Shown: positions 52,662 to 63,689, counted from the first letter of the stretch. The stretch is DNA of 64,000 nt from Ophiura sarsii (GCA_035610835.1 CM069448.1:14198462-14262461); one strand, 5' to 3'. Translations and numbers: made by a program. Notes: a model not told the origin generated them from the sequence alone.

Positions 52662-52945
52662 CTACTGGATCAAGAGATTCTGCATCATTTCACTCAAATT
52701 GATGTCTTTATCCAGAGGTGTTGCAGCGGTCTTGGCTATCTGTTGCAGCTTCAAACCTGCTTTACGCAAAAATTGTTTCAATTCTTTATCCCCTAAAGAT
52801 GACTTTTCGGGGAAGGCATAGATGGCCTCATTGACATCCTGCTCTACTTTCCTTCTCAATACTGTTGGGAAGACAGACTTGATTCCTTGGATGACATCGT
52901 CTTTGAGTGATTCATTGCGTGCTACGATGTTCAGCTGGAATAGAC
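52662..52945 (-). CDS. METTL13: METTL13 terminal exon
   Basis: It begins after acceptor CCACACACAG and encodes [20 protein letters not shown], then [21 protein letters not shown], ending [11 protein letters not shown] and TAG. The spacing to the end matches the METTL13 C-terminus. Confidence 0.88.
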
Positions 52946-54176
52946 CTGTGTGTGGATAGATTGGATACAAAACAAGTTATTCTAACAGCGCTTCTGATTG
53001 GTTAATTACAAGATATACTCATTTGAATAACCAATTACGATACAGCTTTTAAACTATTTCACTCCGATCTTTATCAGGGATACGATTATTTTAACAATGT
53101 ATCTGATTGGTGCAATAAATGATGTATCCATCTTTCTGTCCAATCGGCCGGTAGTTCTCAGGGGGTTAAACAGCTAAGAAAGTTTAAGCAAAATTGGTTC
53201 TCAGAAAAAACATAGACATTTACATAAGACAACACAACACGGCGTACATTAATTAGCGTGACCACCATTGTGTAATGCGCGGTAACTATAGTTTTGTTCC
53301 ATAATGCGTAGTTCTGCAGTGCGTCTTACCACACTTTCCCTGCATGCTTATGTGGCGCATTACGCTGACGCATGGTGTACTCAACGCATGGGATTCGATG
53401 GATTGTTTGTGGGTTATTTGATACTAACAGTGGTAAAAGTTCTAAATTGTGGGCAATAAAAGGTACTAATTTTAACAGATAATGTCTAAAGTATGACTGT
53501 TTAACTTCACATCACTTCATTAAACAAACACACAGTTGTTGTAACGACATACCCCATTTGTATCATGCAATTGTAGTGTTCATTTGTGGCATTATATCAC
53601 ATGCTTATTTTAACTAGTGCACATGAGACAAATTATGTGTGATGTTCAGTTACGCATACTGTTAATGTTATGGTCATACTATCACCTGCACTTGTATGGC
53701 ATAATGTAAATGATGGCACTAATTTGATTGAGAACAGTTGTGCACACTGCATGAATATAGTTCAACATAACATTACACTAGCATTCACTAATCAAACTAT
53801 AGTAGATTCATAAACTTTCGTTGCAGTACCATTTCAGGAAAGGTAATTAATCGTCCAATTGAGGGTGAGGCAGTGATTTGAAACCTTAATCTGCTCCTTG
53901 ACACATTTGGTTCTATGTTTAGCATAGGTTTTTCTTGCATTTGAAGTCCATTAATCGCAGCGAAACCAACAGCATCTAAGGATGCGGCAATCATCACGAT
54001 TGGTCCATTGGGTTCTCCTGATGACGAATGGAATAGGTACCGATCACGTAATATCTATGAATCTATAGTGCATATATCTGATCCTGTCTGCAACTTGTGT
54101 CCCAAGACCACAAATTAGATTTATTCCATCTTGGCGCCCTCAACAGAATAAAGCGCAACTTGTGTCACAGGACCAC

Positions 54177-54225
<49 letters not shown>

Positions 54226-57200
54226 GTGACAAGGCACATATCCACTCTAAATAAGAGCGCTCAAGGCACAAACATAAAATACAATATAATAGAAAACGAT
54301 AAACAACAATAAAACTACTTAATTATTACAAAATCAGATGTGTTTTCAACAGTTTTTTGAAGATTGTAACAGTTTTTGCAGTTTTAATATGGATAGGAAG
54401 TTCATTCCAGAGACGAGGAGCTGCAATAGCAAAAGATCTGTCTCCCCAAGAGCGCTTAGATATAGTTTCTTGAAGAAGTTGCATTTGTCCAGAACGAAGA
54501 GTGCGAGTTGGCACATAGTTTGATAACAATTCAGATAAATATGATGGCGCAACATTGTTGATACATTTATATACAATAAGCAATATTTTGAAAACAATTC
54601 TCTGAGCTACAGGGAGCCAATGGAGTCCCTTTAAAATTGGCATAATATGGTAAGATCTTTTAGAGAATGTGAGAATGCGAGGTCATATTGAACTTGTAGT
54701 CCTAGGACACAAGTTGCGGACGGGATCAGATACATTCCTACTTTAGTATACTGCCCTCAGATATGGGTTCATCCATTTTTGTTTACTAAAAAAAATCTAA
54801 CATATAGACAGAGAGAGAGAGAAAAGAGCCAAAGAAAGAGAGATAAGACCCAGTGAAGAGGAAATAAGTCCTCCAACCCAAACTATAACCAGCACTCACC
54901 TTGAGGATGTAGAATCTTCTCCTTAATAAGCTTAAGAAACTCTAGCTCTACAAATGGTTTAGGAGGGCAACCCATTCCAACTGATTGATCCTTGCTATCA
55001 ATATCAAAGATTACATGATGATATCGGTGATCTGTACCTATAATAGTTGGAGGACAAATTAAAATATAGCAATATTTATATTTTTTACAACAAGACACTT
55101 GTGTTCTTATTGTGAGATCTGCTCTATTTATGTTTACACATCATCGCTGTTCTGGCCCTTCAGCATGTATACAGTAAAACTGCCAAATGGGCAGTTCCGT
55201 AATTAGGTAACCCAAATTGAAAAAATTGAAAAAATTGAAAATCGTCGAAATAACCTCATTTATGTCTCATATCAAAGGTTATAGGTTGTAGTTACATGAT
55301 ATAATTTGGAATTTGACCTATCATTCTCGGTTTGGCTGATTTTGAGGTTGTTGTGGACGTACAGGGCGTTTTTGAGTAGAAATCGCACCATTGAAGTGCA
55401 ATTATTTCCATGAATGAACTAAGGCAAGTATTACAAATTGATACAATCAATACAACAATGAACATGTGTTATGTATCATATAAAATAGTTACTTAAAATG
55501 ACCAAAATATAGAGGAATTACACTTTTTGGATTAAATTTGGTACCTTCTGTGTCGGACGTACACTCCCAAAAGCTGCTACTTTAACCACTCCGTTCAATA
55601 CTTTGGCAATGTTGGAAACCAATGAGGTAAGTATTTTTCTAAAGCTGATGATTTATACTTAATGTTTAAAACTTATTTTGTTCTGTACCGGTTTACATGT
55701 TTAATACATGGGCTCTTGAAGTGTGTCGGACGTACATCTGTGAATTATTTCAGAGATGTACGTCCGCAACACTAATATGTACGTCCGCAACGGTTAAACA
55801 TCAGTCAATTTTAACTTCAAGATAAAGTTTCTGATAATTTTCTCTGATGGTTTTGTTTAGGTTTGTCCCTCTTACAAACAAAACAATATTAGTTTTCATT
55901 ACAGACCTGAACACTTCAGAGATTTTTTGATTGGAATACAGGTGTACTGAAAAAATCACTTTCTCTGCGTACGTCCGCAACGGAGGGTTTTCACACTATA
56001 AACCGAAAATGGTACAGCAAAGGAATTTTCAGGTTTTGTACTCCTACTAGAGGTACTTGAAACCCAGGTGTTAAAAATCAAGCAACTGGTATAGTTTAGA
56101 TTTTGCCAGCCCTCAAAGTGTCTGAAATGTACGTCCGCAACTACGGAATTGCCCAAATGGTTATACATAGAAAGTGTTGTTTTACACATGTTCAGGTGCA
56201 AGAGCACTTACAAATACAAGGTATGTATAGATCAGTTTTGGCCCTAGAACAGAGCAGAATGTCCAAAGGTAAATACATAGGAAGTTTTACTTTATACAGA
56301 CTAAAGGGCTAGATGGGGGACAGGACAGTGATGTTATGTTATAAATAACTTTAACCGTTTTATTGAACTTGTCTCACTTACGATTTGGGTATGGATATTT
56401 CAAGAAATGAAAAACCTATATTTTGGTCAAATTCAACACAAATATCCTCATATTTTCTTTGGAAGGGGGGCACATATAACATGCGGTGGAAATTATGTCC
56501 CATGTTTGCAGTACATCCGGGTGTAGTACCTTGCAGTGACTCCTGCACCAGGTACTTACTGTAAAAGGGGACATATTCATGCTACATTTACTTTCCTGCT
56601 TTAACAGATACCGCAAAATTAATAACACACAAATATATTTATTTTGCGTATAGGTCTATGTGAGGAAGAAGCTAAGTCATAAACAGAACATTTAAAATTG
56701 TCAAATTTCAATTGAATTACTTAATTCTTAATATTTGTTCAACTCTGGGATACATTATGATGTTTTTGTTCATAAATAGCCAACCCTTACAGAGACAATT
56801 TTTGGTTCTACCTATGAGTAAGCTATCACAAATTAGTCTAGTGTAAAAACTTCTATTGTATGAGTTATACAGATTTATTCCATAATACACATTGACTATG
56901 GGCTATCCTACCTCTTTTTGTAAAATTAAAATTGCTACCTTGGCACCGACAGCTTAGCTGGTCTAGTGGTTACGACATTCGCTTTGGGACCGAAAGGTCC
57001 TATAGGTTCGAATCATCAGATTTGACGTAAAACCTTGGCTTTCAATTCATTTGTCTCAAATGGGGGGGGGGGGGGGGGTTGGCTTCTTCTGGACAGGGAA
57101 GTTACTTAACAGGCGCAGCTTGTACGCACTCGTATGTATCTTCCGTCTTTCAATGCTAATTTGTGATGTAGCTTACTCATACATAACACTCAATTGTTGA

Positions 57201-60200
57201 CATGTAGGAATAATGGTTGCATCCTATCAGAAGCGTAACTAGGTTCTTCAATTGGGGGGGGGGGATCAGGGTGGAAAGCCTTCTGGCATGAGGGGCATAA
57301 CTGACTATTTTTTGTTGTATAAATATACATAGAGTTTGTCATTTTTTTTTGATTTTTTTTTTTTTGGAGGCATCAGGGGGAGCAAGCTTCTGACAGGGGG
57401 GGGGGGGGGGGATTACCCCTCTAGTTACACCCCTGCATCCTATTAATACACTTGACTAACAACAATCCAGTCATTTCTACTAACCTTGCTCTGCTTTGTT
57501 TGCGATAAATTTCAATCCATCCTCGGCATAAAGTTTCATTCTCTCATCATCGACACAACCGAACCAATTCTTAGCCACATCCACAATGGCAGGATCTAGA
57601 TCCACCACATCTAAATGAACCTAAATCAAACAGAAATATATGGTGATGTACATTCCATGTCTCATTGCAAGATGCCTAAGTGACGCCCATGTGCTGTTAT
57701 ACATGTGGCATAGAGTTTCAATCAGTGTTGTGACGACTTGAGTCAATGACTATCAAGGCTCAAGATAACAGTTTTTTACCGGGAGCTACTTTTTTTTTAA
57801 AGTAGCGCCCGGATCATGTGATTTATTGAGAACCGGGAGCTACTTTCAGTCTACCGGGAGCTAACTTTTTATTAAATCCAGCGTGCCAGCATTGTAAACT
57901 CGAAATTTGATGTCTTGGGCAAGCAGAAGGACCGAGGGGTAAAAATTGCCCAGCGCCCGCTTATCTTGAGCCTTGATGACTATTTCATATTAACTTGGTT
58001 TTGAAACTTTTCTTCATATGACTTGACTTTGACTTGAGTCAGTTGTCTGAGAAATATACTAGATTTCGTTGCTAAACTGGATTGAGTAATAATGCATCAA
58101 CATATTGAAACTCATTATTTTTTATACCATTTTCAATCTTGGAAGATTTGTCTTCAGTAGCACAAGGGGCTGAGAAAATAAAATCTTGTCTATATAAATA
58201 TTAAAACTACACCACTAACGGATAGCCTTAAAGGTATATTATGTGATATTTCCAGGGAATGCCCTCAACATCGAAAAAAAAATTGAAAGAAGATTTTCTT
58301 GCAGATTTACATTTCTGATCATAAATCGTACATACATTCCAAGTTACAGGGCGATATGATTCTTAATTACTTCAAAATCATGATTTTAGAGTGAAAATAA
58401 ACTGTCGGATAATCCGACAGTTTATTATTTTCACTCTAAATAAATTCACTCTAAAACCATGATTTTGAGGTAATTAGGAATCGTATCGCTCTGTAACTTG
58501 GAATGTATGTATGATTTATGATCAGAAATGTAAATCTGCAAGATAATCTACTTTCTAAAAAAAATAATGAATAGAGGGCGCTCTCTGGAAAAGATCACAT
58601 AATATGCCTTTAAGAGACCCATACATACTACAAAAGATTCCTATTTATAGCCCATAAAACCCCTAAAAATAAGATTTATATTTGTGCAGAGTTTTAACAA
58701 TGAAAGACCATAAGGGTGGTCGTTTCTCCTTTTATAATCTAAACATGTCCAGATCAACTTTTTAAAATCTAAACATGTCCAGATCAACTTATACAAGATT
58801 TTAATGTTAAGTGCTACTCAGCACTGACCCTTTACTTAATTTTATTTCTTCAATTATTCAGAACAAAGTCCAGTTTATGCAACTCAATGCAACTCATAAC
58901 TTACAAACTATCTATAAAAATACTGAATAAGGTGTGTGAATATAAAAAAATGATTTCTGTGTAAGACTATAATGTGACTAATCACATCAAAACAGATCTG
59001 TTGTTTTCAATGAGGGAAACCGAGATTTTAATTTCATGTTAAAAGCCTAATTCTTAGCTTTATAATTACACCAACCTTATTGAAATCAAACATAAAAACA
59101 GATTTTGTGCAGCTTGAGAGGTGATAAATTGTTTTTATTATCTTCATTTTTTCTTATCTTCTTTTTTCTTTTCTGCAAATAGGTTAATCGACAACTTTTC
59201 TGTTTTGATGTGATGGGTCACATATACCCTCCACTTGAACCAGGTTTTGTCAAACATTATTTGTGCCAATGAACCTAAACTGCTCACAAAAAGTATCGAA
59301 ACACTTAGAAATGATCCAATATATAACGGCTCGAAAGGGTATGCATTTAATCGAAGCAAATAACCAAGTGCATAATTTTGTTCTGCGTATTTTGACACCT
59401 CGATCGATGAGATACGATGTTGCGGAGCGGAGTTATTGTCATTTCAATGGTCGTGGGTCCAGTTTCAAAAGTGACAATCACCCTATAGAAAGAGGTTTGC
59501 ATTACAACTGTTTAGAATGATCAGATTCGTGATTTTCAATAGGGATGAGTGTCACCTTGGAAACTGGACCCACGATCATTGAAATGACAATAACTCCGCT
59601 CTGCAACACCGTATCTCAACGATTAAGGTGTCAAAATACGCAGAACAAAATTATGCACTTGGTTATTGGCTTCGATTAATGCATACCTTTTCGAGCCGTT
59701 ATATATTGGATCATTTCTAAGTGTTTCGATACTTTTTGTGAGCAGTTTATTAGAATAACTTACATTGGGAAAATGTGTGTATATAAACATAGGTATGTTT
59801 CCTATTAGAACAACGTACATTGGGAAAATGTGTGTATATAAACATAGGTATGTTTCCTATTAGAACAACTTACATTGGGAAAATGTGTGTATATAAACAT
59901 AGGTATGTTTCCTATTAGAACAACAACTTACATTGGGAAAATGTGTGTATATAAACATAGGTATGTTTCCTATTAGAACAACTTACATTGGGAAAATGTG
60001 TGTATATAAACATAGGTATGTTTCCTATTAGAACAACTTACATGGGGAAAATGTGTGTATATAAACATAGGTATGTTTCCTATTAGAACAACTTACATGG
60101 GGAAAATGTGTGTATATAAACATAGGTATGTTTCCTATTAGAACAACTTACATTGGGAAAATGTGTGTATATAAACATAGGTATGTTTCCTATTAGAACA

Positions 60201-63046
60201 ACTTACATTGGGAAAATGTGTGTATATAAACATAGGTATGTTTCCTATTAGAACAACTTACATTGGGAAAATGTGTGTATATAAACATAGGTATGTTTCC
60301 TATTAGAACAACTTACATTTGGAAAATGTGTGTATATAAACATAGGTATGTTTCCTATTAGAACAACTTACATTGGGAAAATGTGTGTATATAAACATAG
60401 GTATGTTTCCTATTAGAACAACTTACATTGGGAAAATGTGTGTATATAAACATAGGTATGTTTCCTATTAGAACAACTTACATTGGGAAAATGTGTGTAT
60501 ATAAACATAGGTATGTTTCCTATTAGAACAACTTACATTGGGAAAATGTGTGTATATAAACATAGGTATGTTTCCTATTAGAACAACTTACATTGGGAAA
60601 ATGTGTGTATATAAACATAGGTATGTTTCCTATTAGAACAACTTACATAGGGAAAATGTGTGTATATAAACATAGGTATGTTTCCTATTAGAACAACTTA
60701 CATTGGGAAAATGTGTGTATATAAACATAGGTATGTTTCCTATTAGAACAACTTACATTGGGAAAATGTGTGTATATAAACATAGGTATGTTTCCTATTA
60801 GAACAACTTACATAGGGAAAATGTGTGTATATAAACATAGGTATGTTTCCTATTAGAACAACTTACATTGGGAAAATGTGTGTATATAAACAGAGGTATG
60901 TTTCCTATTAGAACAACTTACATTGGGAAAATGTGTGTATATAAACATAGGTATGTTTCCTATTAGAACAACTTACATTGGGAAAATGTGTGTATATAAA
61001 CATAGGTATGTTTCCTATTAGAACAACTTACATTGGGAAAATGTGTGTATATAAACATAGGTATGTTTCCTATTAGAACAACTTACATTGGGAAAATGTG
61101 TGTATATAAACATAGGTATGTTTCCTATTAGAACAACTTACATTGGGAAAATGTGTGTATATAAACATAGGTATGTTTCCTATTAGAACAACTTACATTG
61201 GGAAAATGTGTGCATATAAACATAGGTATGTTTCCTATTAGAACAACTTACATTGGGAAAATGTGTGTATATAAACATAGGTATGTTTCCTATTAGAACA
61301 ACTTACATTGGGAAAATGTGTGTATATAAACATAGGTATGTTTCCTATTAGAACAACTTACATTTGGAAAATGTGTGTATATAAACATAGGTATGTTTCC
61401 TATTAGAACAACTTACATTGGGAAAATGTGTGTATATAAACATAGGTATGTTTCCTATTAGAACAACTTACATTGGGAAAATGTGTGTATATAAACATAG
61501 GTATGTTTCCTATTAGAACAACTTACATTGGGAAAATGTGTGTATATAAACATAGGTATGTTTCCTATTAGAACAACTTACATTGGGAAAATGTGTGTAT
61601 ATAAACATAGGTATGTTTCCTATTAGAACAACTTACATTGGGAAAATGTGTGTATATAAACATAGGTATGTTTCCTATTAGAACAACTTACATTGGGAAA
61701 ATGTGTGTATATAAACATAGGTATGTTTCCTATTAGAACAACTTACATAGGGAAAATGTGTGTATATAAACATAGGTATGTTTCCTATTAGAACAACTTA
61801 CATTGGGAAAATGTGTGTATATAAACATAGGTATGTTTCCTATTAGAACAACTTACATTGGGAAAATGTGTGTATATAAACATAGGTATGTTTCCTATTA
61901 GAACAACTTACATAGGGAAAATGTGTGTATATAAACATAGGTATGTTTCCTATTAGAACAACTTACATTGGGAAAATGTGTGTATATAAACAGAGGTATG
62001 TTTCCTATTAGAACAACTTACATTGGGAAAATGTGTGTATATAAACATAGGTATGTTTCCTATTAGAACAACTTACATTGGGAAAATGTGTGTATATAAA
62101 CATAGGTATGTTTCCTATTAGAACAACTTACATTGGGAAAATGTGTGTATATAAACATAGGTATGTTTCCTATTAGAACAACTTACATTGGGAAAATGTG
62201 TGTATATAAACATAGGTATGTTTCCTATTAGAACAACTTACATTGGGAAAATGTGTGTATATAAACATAGGTATGTTTCCTATTAGAACAACTTACATTG
62301 GGAAAATGTGTGTATATAAACATAGGTATGTTTCCTATTAGAACAACTTACATTGGGAAAATGTGTGTATATAAACATAGGTATGTTTCCTATTAGAACA
62401 ACTTACATTGGGAAAATGTGTGTATATAAACATAGGTATGTTTCCTATTAGAACAACTTACATTGGGAAAATGTGTGTATATAAACATAGGTATGTTTCC
62501 TATTAGAACAACTTACATTGGGAAAATGTGTGTATATAAACATAGGTATGTTTCCTATTAGAACAACTTACATTGGGAAAATGTGTGTATATAAACATAG
62601 GTATGTTTCCTATTAGAACAACTTACATTGGGAAAATGTGTGTATATAAACATAGGTATGTTTCCTATTAGAACTTACATTGGGAAAATGTGTGTATATA
62701 AACATAGGTATGTTTCCTATTAGAACAACTTACATTCGGAAAATGTGTGTATATAAACATAGGTATGTTTCCTATTAGAACAACTTACATTGGGAAGATG
62801 TGTGTATATAAACATAGGTATGTTTCCTATTAGAACAACTTACATTGGGAAAATGTGTGTATATAAACATAGGTATGTTTCCTCCTCCGAGACCGATAAG
62901 CAGTAAGTCCAAACGTTTTTCTAGCCGACTTTGGAATTGTGGCACAGCCGCAATACCGGCAACCTGACATTTCTGATAGTCGCCAGGCAGGAAGCTATGA
63001 TCTACATGCGTCCCAAGATTCTCCTTTTTGTTTGAGTTTTGTTTTT
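52662..63046 (-). CDS. METTL13: METTL13 (eEF1A methyltransferase) orthologue, C-terminal exons; N-terminus outside window
   Basis: Four exons are readable: 63,046-62,844, 57,620-57,485, 55,037-54,900 and 52,945-52,662 (stop TAG). All junctions are GT-AG, and phases 1-0-1-1 are consistent. The encoded part has [11 protein letters not shown], the spermidine-synthase-like SAM-binding stretch [20 protein letters not shown], then [18 protein letters not shown], the acidic [18 protein letters not shown] and [10 protein letters not shown], and ends [11 protein letters not shown]. These match the conserved order of the METTL13 C-terminal methyltransferase domain, which in human methylates the eEF1A N-terminus; a separate N-terminal domain modifies a lysine. 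The N-terminal domain should lie beyond 64,000. Introns hold numerous MITEs. The 5.2-kb intron after the GLGGG exon starts with a 57-copy minisatellite made from that exon's own end and splice donor. Confidence 0.88.
53797..53997 (-). other. Unassigned open frame inside METTL13 last intron
   Basis: A 66-codon frame (beginning [17 protein letters not shown]) stays open further upstream to about 54,040 without an ATG. It is not needed for METTL13, whose flanking exons join in phase without it. It has no recognised motif, and could be a retroelement remnant or chance. Confidence 0.2.
54176..54224. repeat. (AAT)n microsatellite, retroelement tail
   Basis: About 16 AAT units. On the - strand this is an (ATT)n tract directly following GAGTGGATATGTGCCTTGTC, which is how L2/CR1-type elements end. 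Confidence 0.9.
54225..54650 (-). pseudogene. L2/CR1-like non-LTR retrotransposon, 3'-end fragment
   Basis: The open frame 54,643-54,326 reads [46 protein letters not shown] and [20 protein letters not shown]. This is the conserved extreme C-terminus of reverse-transcriptase proteins of L2/CR1-related elements. A short 3' UTR and (ATT)n tail follow. The rest of the element is missing (5' truncation), so it is dead. It lies on the same strand as METTL13, inside an intron. Confidence 0.85.
54900..55037 (-). CDS. METTL13: METTL13 exon with FDIDSKD...GCPPKPF motif
   Basis: Acceptor CTATTATAG and donor GTGAGT bound a 138-bp phase 1-1 exon encoding [20 protein letters not shown] followed by [13 protein letters not shown] and ending HPQ. 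The motif order is characteristic of METTL13. Confidence 0.88.
55189..56154. mobile_element. 966-bp element with GGGCARTTCCGTA ends and repeated TACGTCCGCAAC
   Basis: GGGCAGTTCCGTAATTA at the left is inverted at the right as TAACTACGG-type sequence ending GGAATTGCCC. AAAT flanks both sides (55,185-55,188 and 56,155-56,158). The motif GTACGTCCGCAAC or its complement occurs about seven times (near 55,348, 55,555, 55,724, 55,757, 55,780, 55,969 and 56,129). No transposase is seen. It is in a METTL13 intron. Confidence 0.75.
56952..57023 (+). pseudogene. tRNA-Pro-like fragment (likely SINE head)
   Basis: TGGTCTAGTGGTTACGAC is an A-box/D-arm, TTTGGGA is a Pro (TGG) anticodon loop and GGTTCGAATC a B box, in tRNA order and spacing. 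The T stem and acceptor do not pair properly, so it is not a functional tRNA. It may be the 5' part of a tRNA-derived SINE, followed by a G run at about 57,061. Confidence 0.65.
57228..57435. mobile_element. hAT MITE (208 bp)
   Basis: It starts CAGAAGCGTAACTAG and ends CTAGTTACACCCCTG. CATCCTAT flanks both sides (57,220-57,227 and 57,436-57,443). It is related in inverse orientation to the partial copy at 40,888. Confidence 0.88.
57485..57620 (-). CDS. METTL13: METTL13 exon with DVVDLDP motif
   Basis: Acceptor TTTAG precedes GTTCATTTAGATGTGG and donor GTTAGT follows CAAG. The 136-bp exon encodes [20 protein letters not shown], continuing directly from HFPN of the previous exon as in other METTL13 proteins. 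The acidic DLDP contributes to SAM binding in this fold. Phase is 0 in, 1 out. Confidence 0.88.
57754..57975. mobile_element. hAT-like MITE with CAAGGCTCAAGATAA ends (222 bp)
   Basis: The inverted ends are CAAGGCTCAAGATAA and TTATCTTGAGCCTTG. ATGACTAT flanks both sides (57,746-57,753 and 57,976-57,983). ACCGGGAGCTACTTT is repeated inside. Confidence 0.88.
58232..58608. mobile_element. Palindromic TTAA MITE, copy 2 (377 bp)
   Basis: It has TTAA at 58,228-58,231 and 58,609-58,612 and the same palindromic organisation and sequence as 52,097-52,455, with a CTGTCGGATAATCCGACAG centre. It lies in the METTL13 intron. Confidence 0.9.
58613..59275. other. AT-rich intron sequence
   Basis: No gene or bounded element is seen. 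AATCTAAACATGTCCAGATC is repeated in tandem at 58,737-58,794. Confidence 0.5.
59276..59749. mobile_element. Palindromic Tc1/mariner-like MITE (about 470 bp)
   Basis: The left end AACTGCTCACAAAAAGTATC (then GAAACACTT) is inverted at the right end, and homology between arms continues almost to the centre (for example GGTCGTGGGTCCAGTTTC and its inverse). TA lies at both borders. The right border abuts the 55-bp minisatellite. Confidence 0.8.
59749..62882 (-). repeat. 55-bp minisatellite, 57 copies, built from a METTL13 exon end plus splice donor
   Basis: Read on the - strand, each unit is GGAAACATACCTATGTTTAT, ATACACACATTTTCCCAAT, then GTAAGTTGTTCTAATA. The first 39 bases are identical to the end of the METTL13 exon (coding [13 protein letters not shown]) and the last 16 to the start of its intron. 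The highest-coordinate unit is continuous with the real exon. Donor positions from 62,838 to 59,758 span exactly 56 periods. Almost all units keep GTAAGT; one has GTACGT (about 59,813). Variant units (CATAGGG, CATTTGG, CAGAGG) mark a higher-order duplication. Confidence 0.95.
62838..62843 (-). promoter_or_regulatory. First 5' splice site after the GLGGG exon
   Basis: The site GTAAGT follows CCCAAT. It is the copy contiguous with the exon body and the one that gives a phase-0 join to VHLDVVD. Confidence 0.7.
62844..63046 (-). CDS. METTL13: METTL13 exon with GLGGG SAM-binding motif
   Basis: The acceptor reads TTTATTGCCAACAG with the exon starting at 63,046 in phase 1. The 203-bp exon ends TTTCCCAAT before donor GTAAGTTG (62,843 downward) in phase 0, matching the phase-0 start of the next exon. 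It encodes [24 protein letters not shown] and [12 protein letters not shown]. The first donor after the exon body is assumed to be the one used; 56 more near-identical donor sites follow in the minisatellite. Confidence 0.85.
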
Positions 63047-63484
63047 CTGTTGGCAATAAACAAACAATAACATAACATAACATAACATTTCATATTTAAA
63101 AGGTGCTATTACATCTATATAGATCATAGCGCATGCGACACAGAACTCAAATTAGCATGGAAAAAGGTGAACGAAACTGAGAAATTTTGTCAGTTTCTCT
63201 TGTAGTTCACAGGAGATTATTTCATGACACTGACAGGCAGGAAGCTATGATCTACATGCGTCCCAAGATTCTCCTTTTTGTTTGAATTTTGTTTTTCTGT
63301 TGGCAATAAACAAACAATAACATAACATAACATTTCATATTTATAAGGTGCTATTACATCTATATAGATCATAGCGCATGCGACACAGAACTCAAATTAG
63401 CATGGAAAAAGGTGAACGAAACTGAGAAATTTTGTCAGTTTCTCTTGTAGTTCACAGGAGATTATTCCATGACACTGAATGAAT
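62985..63484. repeat. 250-bp tandem duplication covering an exon start and its 3' splice site
   Basis: The segment beginning CAGGCAGGAAGCTATGATCT recurs after 250 bp with few differences. Copy 62,985-63,234 contains the first ~60 bases of the METTL13 exon, the acceptor and upstream intron; copy 63,235-63,484 repeats them. The outer copy therefore holds an extra acceptor (TTATTGCCAACAG, about 63,297-63,309) and partial exon with no continuation. Confidence 0.9.
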
Positions 63485-63689
63485 TCGGACTCAAGACTTC
63501 GTTTGTTTTAGGAACATTCAGGCGGGTTATGTCATGTGCAGAGCAAAGAGTTCTTTGAGGGACATACGGCGACAGTAGATAAGATAAATAACTAGGTGCA
63601 GTATGATTGTTCATGCATTTCAAGACAAACAGACACAAGTTTAAATTGAATCTGTTCCCGTATGGGCAGCAAGTGGAGTTCTTTGACAA
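63485..63689 (-). pseudogene. L2/CR1-like reverse transcriptase C-terminal fragment
   Basis: The frame contains FNLNLCLFVLKCMNNHTAPS and YLSYLLSPYVPQRTL, the same conserved tail as the element at 54,225-54,650 but a different, more decayed copy. It is truncated at the 250-bp duplication. Confidence 0.7.

Larger units (their letters stand above)
54075..54732. mobile_element. MITE with ATCTGATCC...ACTTGTGTCC ends, interrupted by a retroelement
   Basis: TATCTGATCCTGTCTGCAAC (then TTGTGTCC) at 54,075 is inverted at 54,695-54,732 (GGACACAAGTTGCGGACGGG, ATCAGATA). A further GCAACTTGTGTCACAGGACCA lies at 54,153. The L2/CR1-like fragment occupies the interior. Confidence 0.6.

Noticed and set aside
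53797..53997. Extra METTL13 exon
   Set aside because: Flanking exons join in phase without it, it carries its own stop codon, and it matches no METTL13 motif.
56952..57023. Functional tRNA-Pro(TGG)
   Set aside because: A and B boxes and anticodon loop are present, but the T stem and acceptor stem do not pair.
59749..62882. CRISPR-like array
   Set aside because: The units are contiguous with no unique spacers, in a eukaryotic intron, and match the neighbouring exon.
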